Source: Pseudomonadota bacterium (GTDB taxonomy: Bacteria; Pseudomonadota; Alphaproteobacteria; Acetobacterales; Acetobacteraceae). From it: DNA of 5,161 bases. The notes under the pieces are model-generated. The model saw only the letters and a program-made list of their open reading frames with translations. It was not told the origin of the DNA and did no database searches. The position numbers were made by a program, and so were the translations under genes. Location: assembly GCA_021807975.1 (NCBI GenBank), contig JAKBCJ010000358.1, forward strand, positions 1 to 5,161, given 5' to 3'. Shown here piece after piece: positions 1 through 4,903 of this stretch (the first letter of the stretch is position 1; each line of letters begins with the position of its first letter).

Positions 1-389
1 TCGCTGGCATAATGGCGATCGCGGTGGTGGAAACCGGCGTGCTGGCGAAGTTGTTTGCCGAGGCGATAGAGGCCATCGATCGCGGGCAGGTGGAAGGCAT
101 TACCGCGGTCGGCGCCGGCCTGGCCGGGCGCCTGCGGTTTGGGGTGCTGCCGCAGGTGCTGCCGGTGATGATTAGTCAGGCACTGTATGCCATCGAGTCC
201 AATGCCCGTGAGGCAACGATCCTGGGCCTGGTAGGCGCCGGCGGGATCGGGCTGCGGCTGTCGGAACGCATTCAGATCAATGCCTGGGATCAGGTGGCGT
301 ATGTGATCGTGCTGATTCTGATCTCGGTCACCGTCATCGACACAACATCGCGGTATCTGCGGCTGCGGCTGATCGGGGTGGCGAGATAA
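1..389 (+). CDS. phnE: Phosphonate/phosphite ABC transporter permease, C-terminal part (5' end outside the window)
   Basis: This is the last 128 codons of an inner-membrane permease of the PhnE type, which with an ATPase (PhnC) and a binding protein (PhnD) imports phosphonates or phosphite. The reading frame is open from the first bases of the window, so the Met at 12 is internal rather than the start. Visible family marks are the GVLAKLFAEAIE segment, the cytoplasmic EAA-type loop that contacts the ATPase (EGITAVGAG followed by RFGVLPQVLP), the conserved block ATILGLVGAGGIG, and a final hydrophobic helix (YVIVLILISVTVID) before a short basic tail. The C-terminus looks natural, so the gene is cut only by the window edge. 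GC content is high (about 70% near 61-120), above that of the ends of the cas genes. It is unrelated in function to the CRISPR locus and probably marks its chromosomal edge. PhnE identity is good; the exact substrate is not shown. Confidence 0.9.
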   Translation, partial: AGIMAIAVVETGVLAKLFAEAIEAIDRGQVEGITAVGAGLAGRLRFGVLPQVLPVMISQALYAIESNAREATILGLVGAGGIGLRLSERIQINAWDQVAYVIVLILISVTVIDTTSRYLRLRLIGVAR

Positions 390-438
390 TATGTCCGCCA
401 ATCCGGCTGGATCGTAATTCGACTGAACCTACAGAATC

Positions 439-466
439 CCCCCGGGTCTGCAAGCAGAACCGGGGG
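439..466 (-). terminator. Terminal hairpin of the tracrRNA
   Basis: Arms 439-450 and 455-466 pair at 11 of 12 positions, the exception being 446/459. The loop is CUUG closed by G-C on the minus strand, a known extra-stable tetraloop; the plus strand would give CAAG. The minus-strand downstream sequence AUUCUGU is only mildly U-rich, so termination may be incomplete. On the plus strand the same hairpin lies 49 nt past the phnE stop and could slow phnE read-through, but no U-run follows it there. Confidence 0.75.
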
Positions 467-493
467 TAATCCGTCAGTGATAAAAACCACTTT

Positions 494-520
494 GCCGTGG
501 CTTTCCTACCGATTTCCCTG
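494..520 (-). repeat. CRISPR anti-repeat inside the tracrRNA
   Basis: It matches repeat positions 1-27 (crRNA sense) with one difference: plus-strand T504 gives a C-A mismatch at repeat position 11 in the RNA duplex. Identity stops abruptly after 520, so repeat positions 28-36 have no partner. The stretch is about 4.4 kb from the array and is not flanked by a second repeat, so it is not a stray array unit. Confidence 0.92.
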
Positions 521-541
521 ACGCTGTTTTCGTGTAATGAT
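513..541 (+). promoter_or_regulatory. Possible cas9 operon promoter
   Basis: An extended -10-like TGT-AATGAT (533-541) lies 17 nt after a weak -35-like TTTCCC (513-518), which would place the start near 548 and give a leader of about 39 nt before the cas9 ATG. Both elements are weak matches. The site would overlap the tracrRNA promoter on the other strand and the edge of the anti-repeat. This is a candidate only; GC-rich alphaproteobacterial promoters are hard to read by eye. Confidence 0.22.
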
Positions 542-554
542 CCTCTCCTGTCAA
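526..554 (-). promoter_or_regulatory. Putative tracrRNA promoter
   Basis: The minus strand carries CTTGACA with the -35 hexamer TTGACA at 554-549, a perfect match to the sigma70 consensus and to the CTTGAC form common in alphaproteobacteria. A 17-nt spacer leads to GAAAAC at 531-526, a poor -10. If this is used, transcription would begin near 519-520, exactly where similarity to the repeat begins. The -35 is clear by sequence; the -10 and start are inferred. Confidence 0.45.
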
Positions 555-586
555 GTGCGACTTTGCGCCCCCGGGGAAGAAACCAA

Positions 587-3500
587 ATGCGGATTATCGG
601 TATCGACGGCGGAATTGCGACGATCGGGTGGGCCGTACTCGATATCGATACAGAGGCGGGACAGTTGACGATCCCTGGCGCCGGCGTTCGCACGTTCGAC
701 GCGCCGGAAACCGCAAAGGAACGAACTCCGACAAACGCCGTTCGGCGCCTCCACCGGGGCCAGCGGCGGGTTATCCGGCGGCGGCGGCAACGGATGAATG
801 AGATTAGGGCGCTGTTCTGCAACGCAGGACTGCTGCCGACAGCGAAAAACGATGCACTCGCTACGAAGGGCTTGAACCCCTGGAAATTGCGAGCCGAAGC
901 GTTGGAGCGCGTATTGACCGGCGCTGAATTGGCGGTTGTGCTCGGGCACATCGCCCGACATCGCGGCTTCAAGTCCAATGCGAAACGCGAGGCAGGTGCC
1001 AATGCGGCCGACGAAACGTCGAAAATGAAAAAGGCGATCGCGGCGACGCAAGAGCGCTTGCAAGGCTACCGGACAGTTGGGGAAATGTTCGAAAAAGACC
1101 CAGCTTTCCAGGACAGAAAGCGAAATCGCGGCGACTTCAGCCGTTCGATCCTTCGCGACGATCAAGGAAGCGAGGTTCGCCGGATATTCGAGGAGCAGCG
1201 CCGCCGCGCAAACAAGCTGGCATCGGAAGCCCTGCAGGAAGACTTCACCCGAACGGCCTTCTTCCAGCGGCCGCTGCAGGACAGCGAGCACATGGTTCAA
1301 TCCTGCCCCTTCGAACCCACCGAAATGCGCGCCGCCCGGCGGTCCTATGGGTTCGAGATGTTCCGCCTGCTGTCCCGGCTCGCCACGATATCGTTGTCCG
1401 GCGATGGCCCGGATATCCGCCTGAATGCCGATCAGATCGCCCACATCGCGGAGGATTTCGGGGCGACAAAGGGGATTTCGTATAAAGCGGTTCGCAAAGC
1501 CCTGGAACTCGATAATCGGACGCGTTTTGTCGGCGTTTCGGAAGCCGACGAAAAGAACGACATCGTCGCTCGGCATGGTTCGGCGGCAGAGGGCACCTAT
1601 ACGCTGCGTAACGTCGTCGGGCCGTCCGGCTGGCGGATGCTGATGCACAACCCGGTGCTGCGCGACCGCATCGCGGAAGTGCTGTCATTCCGGGAAGATG
1701 CGACGTCGGTACGAAACGGATTGGTCGAAGCCGGACTCGACGGACTGCTCCTGGACGCCGTGATGGACGGTGTTGAAAAAGGCGCCTTTGCCCAGTTCTC
1801 GCGGGCGGGTCATATCTCCGCCAAGGCCGCGCGGCGGCTGCTGGAGCCGCTGCGCCTGGGAAAGGTCTATTCCGAAGCCTGCGAGGATGTCGGTTACGAC
1901 CACGCCGCCCCCAAGCAGGTATCGCTGGAGGATGTTCGCAATCCGGTCGCCCGTAAGGCCGTGACCGAAATGATGAAGCAGGTCCGGGCGATCGTTCAGG
2001 CCCATGGCCTGCCGGATTACATCCATGTCGAACTCGCCCGCGACATCGGCAAAGGCCCCGAAGAGCGCGACCGGATCAAGAAGGGCATCGAAGACCTGAA
2101 CAAGAAACGCGACAAGGCGCGCGCGGCGTTGGCCGAACACCTCGGGCGTCCTGGCAACGATGAGGAGTTGATGCGCTTCGAGCTTTGGACCGAACAGAAC
2201 GGCTGGTGCCTTTATACCGGCGATTATATCGAGCCCGGCTGGATCGCCAGCGGCGACAACCGCGTGCAGGTGGATCATATCCTGCCATGGAGCCGGTTCG
2301 GCGACGACAGCTTCGCGAACAAGACGCTTTGCCTCGCGCGGGCCAATCAGGAAAAAAAGGGCCGCACCCCGTTTGAGTGGTTCGAGGCAGAGGGCAAGGA
2401 TTGGGCGCTGTTCGCCAGCCGGGTGGAAGCCTGCAAGGAAATGAAGGGACGCAAGAAAGGCGGCTTCTACCTGCGGAAAAACGCTAAGGAGGTCGAGGAA
2501 ACCTTCCGGAACCGCAATCTGGGCGACACGCGTTACGCCACCCGCCTGCTGCTGGATTTGCTCGCCCGCCTGTATCCCAAGGACGGAACCCGGCATGTCC
2601 TGGCGCGGCCGGGACAACTGACAGCCAAACTGCGCCGCGCGTGGGGGCTGGACGATATCAAGAAGGACGAGAACGGAAAGCGCAAAGACGACGACCGGCA
2701 TCACGCGCTGGACGCGATTGTCATCGCGGCAACCAGCGAGGCCATGCTGCAAAAGCTCACGAAGGCGGCGCAGGAGGCCGAACGGCAGGGGCTGCATAAA
2801 GGGTTCGATTTCAAATACGTGGAACAGCCGGCGGCCGGATTTGCCCATGTGGTCCGAGAAGTGGTCGAGGGCGTCTTTGTGTCCCGGGCAGACCGGCACC
2901 GAGCGCGCGGCGAGGCCCATGCGGCCACAATCAAGCGGGTGGAAGTGGTCGATGGAGTCGAAACGGTGTTCGAGCGGAAGGCGGTCGCCAACCTCACACT
3001 CAAGGACTTGGATCGAATACCGATCCCATCGCCTTACGGCAAAATTGCCGACCCGAAGAAGCTACGTGACAGCATGATCGACGAATTGCGGCGATGGATC
3101 GAGAACGGAAAGCCCAAGGACCAGCCGCCGAGATCGCCAAAAGGAGATCTGATCGGAAAGGTCCGCATCCGGACAGACGATAAAGTTGCGGTCACTGTTC
3201 GTGGCGGGACTGCAAGCCGCGGCGAGATGGCGCGGGTCGATGTCTACAAAAAGCCCAACAAGCGGGGAAAAGCAGAATATTATGTAGTTCCCGTTTACCC
3301 TCATCAAATTGCGGATCGCATCAAGCAACCCCAACCGCCTGATGCTTATATTTTTCAGGGCAAACCCGACCAAAAACTGGATGCGGGCCATACTTTCCTC
3401 TTCAGTCTCTACTCCCATAGTCTCGTCGAGGTTGTTAAATCCGATGGATTTGTGATCCGCGGGTATTTCAAGGGGCTGGACCGATCGACGGGAAGTATCT

Positions 3501-3652
3501 CAATTTCTGCGCCCGAAAATCCTCGCAATGTGACCAAAAGCATTGGCGTAAAGACACTGGAGAAGTTCATAAAGCTAAATATGGATCGTCTTGGGAACAT
3601 AAAGGAAGTCAGGAACGAGGTTCGGACATGGCATGGCGTGGCCTGCATGTAA
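587..3652 (+). CDS. cas9: CRISPR-associated endonuclease Cas9, subtype II-C
   Basis: RNA-guided nuclease that cuts both strands of DNA matching the crRNA. At 1021 aa it is close to other compact II-C enzymes (N. meningitidis Cas9, 1082 aa). Order: RuvC-I with D7 (IIGIDGGIATIGWAV); arginine-rich bridge helix about 50-75 (RRLHRGQRR, RRRRQR); recognition lobe with HRGFKSN (125-131) and SCPFEPTEMRAA; RuvC-II with E482 (HVELARD); HNH with D563, H564 and N587 (VDHILPWSRF); RuvC-III with H705, H706 and D709 (RHHALDAIV); then WED/PAM-interacting region with ARVDVYKK (882-889), YYVVPVY (898-904) and IGVKT (986-990). All catalytic residues are present. An upstream GTG at 497 is in frame, but the added 30 codons translate the anti-repeat, whereas the ATG at 587 starts the protein just before RuvC-I and follows GGGGAAGA (573-580). 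Residue 8 is Gly where Ile or Leu is usual. The gene's 3' 360 nt are AT-richer than its core. PAM cannot be read from the sequence. Confidence 0.97.
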   Translation: MRIIGIDGGIATIGWAVLDIDTEAGQLTIPGAGVRTFDAPETAKERTPTNAVRRLHRGQRRVIRRRRQRMNEIRALFCNAGLLPTAKNDALATKGLNPWKLRAEALERVLTGAELAVVLGHIARHRGFKSNAKREAGANAADETSKMKKAIAATQERLQGYRTVGEMFEKDPAFQDRKRNRGDFSRSILRDDQGSEVRRIFEEQRRRANKLASEALQEDFTRTAFFQRPLQDSEHMVQSCPFEPTEMRAARRSYGFEMFRLLSRLATISLSGDGPDIRLNADQIAHIAEDFGATKGISYKAVRKALELDNRTRFVGVSEADEKNDIVARHGSAAEGTYTLRNVVGPSGWRMLMHNPVLRDRIAEVLSFREDATSVRNGLVEAGLDGLLLDAVMDGVEKGAFAQFSRAGHISAKAARRLLEPLRLGKVYSEACEDVGYDHAAPKQVSLEDVRNPVARKAVTEMMKQVRAIVQAHGLPDYIHVELARDIGKGPEERDRIKKGIEDLNKKRDKARAALAEHLGRPGNDEELMRFELWTEQNGWCLYTGDYIEPGWIASGDNRVQVDHILPWSRFGDDSFANKTLCLARANQEKKGRTPFEWFEAEGKDWALFASRVEACKEMKGRKKGGFYLRKNAKEVEETFRNRNLGDTRYATRLLLDLLARLYPKDGTRHVLARPGQLTAKLRRAWGLDDIKKDENGKRKDDDRHHALDAIVIAATSEAMLQKLTKAAQEAERQGLHKGFDFKYVEQPAAGFAHVVREVVEGVFVSRADRHRARGEAHAATIKRVEVVDGVETVFERKAVANLTLKDLDRIPIPSPYGKIADPKKLRDSMIDELRRWIENGKPKDQPPRSPKGDLIGKVRIRTDDKVAVTVRGGTASRGEMARVDVYKKPNKRGKAEYYVVPVYPHQIADRIKQPQPPDAYIFQGKPDQKLDAGHTFLFSLYSHSLVEVVKSDGFVIRGYFKGLDRSTGSISISAPENPRNVTKSIGVKTLEKFIKLNMDRLGNIKEVRNEVRTWHGVACM

Positions 3653-4518
3653 GCCGCCGCAGCTACCTCTCTCTTGCCGATAACCAGATCGTCGCCAAAC
3701 AGGACGAAGGAGAGGTTAGGGTTCCGATCGAGGACATTGCCTGGATTGTCCTCGACTCGCCGCAAGTGACGCTCTCCACAGCGCTAATCGCTGCCTGCAT
3801 GGAAGCCGGCGTGGTCATCGTCACCACAGATCAGACCCACACGCCCAGCGGCATGCTACTGCCGTTCCATCGGCACCATCGGCAAGCCGAAATCGCCAGC
3901 GTGCAAAACGACGTTTCATTGCCATTAAAAAAACGGCTCTGGCAGGTTCTGGTCCGGCGGAAAATCGACAACCAAGCCAGTAACCTGATCGCTTGTGGGC
4001 GCGATGCCGCCGCTCTGCGCGCAATGGCCCATCTGGTTGGCTCCGGTGACCCCGATAACGTCGAGGCCAGGGCAGCACGGGCGTACTGGCCAAGGCTATT
4101 CGCCGACTTTATTCGCGACGACGGAACCGATAAGCGCAACGCACTATTAAATTACGGATATGCCATTGTTCGATCCGCGGTGGCGCGCGCACTGGTCGCG
4201 GCAGGGTTGCTCCCAGCGTTCGGGCTTAATCATGCCAGCGTCACCAACGCCTTCAATCTGGCGGATGACATGGTCGAGCCGTTTCGGCCATTCGTGGATC
4301 GGCAGGTCTGGGTTCTGACGTCCCAAGGGACTGTCAGAAAAGGCGAAACGACCGTCGCGGAGCGGCAGGCCCTGGCATCCATCCTTACCGAAACAACGAC
4401 TTTCCGCGCCGAAACAGTGTCGTTGCTAACGGCGACGGAGCAGGCGGCGGAAAGTCTGGTCCGGGCGATGCAAACCCGGAGTCCGGTTGTCCTTCAACTT
4501 CCCCAAATGGACCCGTGA
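3628..4518 (+). CDS. cas1: CRISPR integrase Cas1 (type II)
   Basis: Metal-dependent integrase that, with Cas2, inserts new spacers at the leader end of the array. The 296-aa length is normal. The N-terminus MAWRGLHVSRRSYLSLADNQ is the usual opening of type II Cas1 proteins, which supports this ATG. The beta-rich N-terminal domain includes VPIEDIAWIVLDSPQVTLS, followed by HTPSGMLLPFHRHHRQ. The catalytic domain holds E146 (NVEARAARAYW), H202 (GLNHASVTNAFN) and the acidic cluster D213, D214, E217 (ADDMVEPFRP), the expected Glu-His-acid site. The gene starts 25 nt inside the end of cas9 in another frame, with GAGG (3617-3620) placed 7 nt before the ATG, so the two are cotranscribed and probably translationally coupled. 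Its stop overlaps the cas2 start. GC is lower than in the core of cas9. No fusion or frameshift is seen. Confidence 0.96.
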   Translation: MAWRGLHVSRRSYLSLADNQIVAKQDEGEVRVPIEDIAWIVLDSPQVTLSTALIAACMEAGVVIVTTDQTHTPSGMLLPFHRHHRQAEIASVQNDVSLPLKKRLWQVLVRRKIDNQASNLIACGRDAAALRAMAHLVGSGDPDNVEARAARAYWPRLFADFIRDDGTDKRNALLNYGYAIVRSAVARALVAAGLLPAFGLNHASVTNAFNLADDMVEPFRPFVDRQVWVLTSQGTVRKGETTVAERQALASILTETTTFRAETVSLLTATEQAAESLVRAMQTRSPVVLQLPQMDP

Positions 4519-4847
4519 TGCCGGAACAGGAGGCAAGATACGTGTGGTTATTCGTATTGTTCGACCTGCCTGTCGGAACCAAATCCCAGCGTCGCGACGC
4601 AAATCGATTCCGCAACTTCCTGAAGGACGATGGCTTTATGATGTTGCAGTTTTCAGTTTATGCGCGGGTTTGCCGCGGCGAAGATGGTGCGACCAAGCAT
4701 ATTGCCCGGGTAACCAGGAATCTGCCCGGACAGGGCAGCATCCGGGCTTTACAGGTAACAGACCGCCAATACGGGAGGATGAAGCTGTTGCTCGGTGAGT
4801 TGACAAAAAGCGAGTCCACCGGATCCCGGCAAATGGTCTTGCTGTGA
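4518..4847 (+). CDS. cas2: CRISPR-associated protein Cas2 (type II)
   Basis: Small ferredoxin-like protein that dimerises and bridges two Cas1 dimers in the spacer-integration complex. The first strand WLFVLFDLPVGT carries the conserved Asp (D16 from this start); RFRNFLKDDGFMMLQFSVYARVC and LQVTDRQYGRM follow, as in type II Cas2 proteins. At 109 aa it is a normal length. Start choice: ATG 4518 overlaps the cas1 stop by one base (TGATG) and has no Shine-Dalgarno, so it would rely on coupling; GTG 4515 is also in frame; GTG 4542 is preceded by a perfect AGGAGG (4528-4533) at good spacing and would give 101 aa beginning directly at the first strand. The ATG is preferred because homologues usually have several residues before the Trp, but this is not settled. 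The stop codon lies inside a long hairpin (4841-4878). Confidence 0.93.
   Translation: MPEQEARYVWLFVLFDLPVGTKSQRRDANRFRNFLKDDGFMMLQFSVYARVCRGEDGATKHIARVTRNLPGQGSIRALQVTDRQYGRMKLLLGELTKSESTGSRQMVLL
4528..4533 (+). promoter_or_regulatory. Internal Shine-Dalgarno within cas2 (start-deciding)
   Basis: AGGAGG, 8 nt before the in-frame GTG at 4542. It is the strongest ribosome site in the operon, while the ATG at 4518 has none. It could give a second, shorter Cas2 or be the true start; Gly/Gln/Glu-rich coding could also produce it by chance. Confidence 0.4.
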
Positions 4848-4878
4848 TTCTGATGAGGCAAATCATCAAAATCACAGC
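4841..4878. terminator. Hairpin across the cas2 stop, between convergent cas and array transcripts
   Basis: GCTGTGATT (4841-4849) pairs with AATCACAGC (4870-4878) and TGATGA (4851-4856) with TCATCA (4863-4868), with one mismatch (4850/4869) and a 6-nt loop: 15 pairs over 16 positions. No U-run follows on either strand, so a factor-independent terminator is not proven; an mRNA 3'-end stabiliser or a block to convergent read-through is equally possible. It is the only strong structure between cas2 and the array. Confidence 0.6.
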
Positions 4879-4903
4879 AATTCCAGTCAGATATCAGACA
4901 CGG
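4848..4903. other. Short spacer between cas2 and the array (probable trailer end)
   Basis: These 56 nt are AT-richer than the surroundings, hold the distal arm of the hairpin and then a small GATATC-centred palindrome (near 4890-4895). No gene is seen. If the array is transcribed leftward, as the repeat and tracrRNA imply, this is the trailer and the leader lies beyond the right edge of the window. Confidence 0.5.

Larger units (their letters stand above)
431..520 (-). ncRNA. tracrRNA of the type II-C system
   Basis: This RNA pairs with the crRNA repeat, allowing RNase III processing and loading of Cas9. Bases 494-520 on the plus strand equal the crRNA-sense repeat (reverse complement of the array repeat) at 26 of 27 positions, differing only at 504, so the minus-strand transcript is an anti-repeat. 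Reading leftward it continues with AA, a nexus-like hairpin (491-476: AGUGG, loop UUUUUA, UCACU), a 9-nt linker and a 12-position GC-rich hairpin (466-439) with a CUUG loop, then a weakly U-rich AUUCUGU. The order anti-repeat, nexus, terminal hairpin is the known II-C tracrRNA plan. Strand choice rests on this order, on a G-U pair in the nexus that would be A-C on the other strand, and on the G(CUUG)C tetraloop. Ends are inferred: the start from the promoter spacing and the end from the hairpin; about 90 nt. Confidence 0.85.

Noticed and set aside
1..389. phnE taken as a broken gene or pseudogene
   Set aside because: The frame is intact to a natural C-terminus; it is cut only by the window edge.
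569..576. CCCCGGGG palindrome just before the cas9 ribosome site, as a possible operator
   Set aside because: It is short, GC-rich and unique in the gap; with this base composition it is not convincing as a binding site.
497..586. GTG start that would add 30 residues to the N-terminus of Cas9
   Set aside because: The extra codons translate the anti-repeat and the promoter gap, have no ribosome site at good spacing, and Cas9 proteins normally begin just before RuvC-I, as the ATG at 587 does.
494..586. tracrRNA read on the plus strand, toward cas9
   Set aside because: Anti-repeat pairing alone would allow it, but no nexus or terminal hairpin follows on that strand before the cas9 start, whereas both follow on the minus strand, and the repeat orientation resembling Neisseria also requires minus.
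1685..2920. Long antisense open frame of 411 codons opposite cas9 (also 551-1648 minus, 365 codons)
   Set aside because: GC-rich coding DNA often leaves long open frames on the other strand; the sense strand is a fully conserved cas9, and the antisense peptides resemble nothing I recognise.
3653..4903. Search for csn2, cas4 or another accessory gene
   Set aside because: cas1 and cas2 fill the space from cas9 to the array; no room or open frame remains for a fourth gene in this window.
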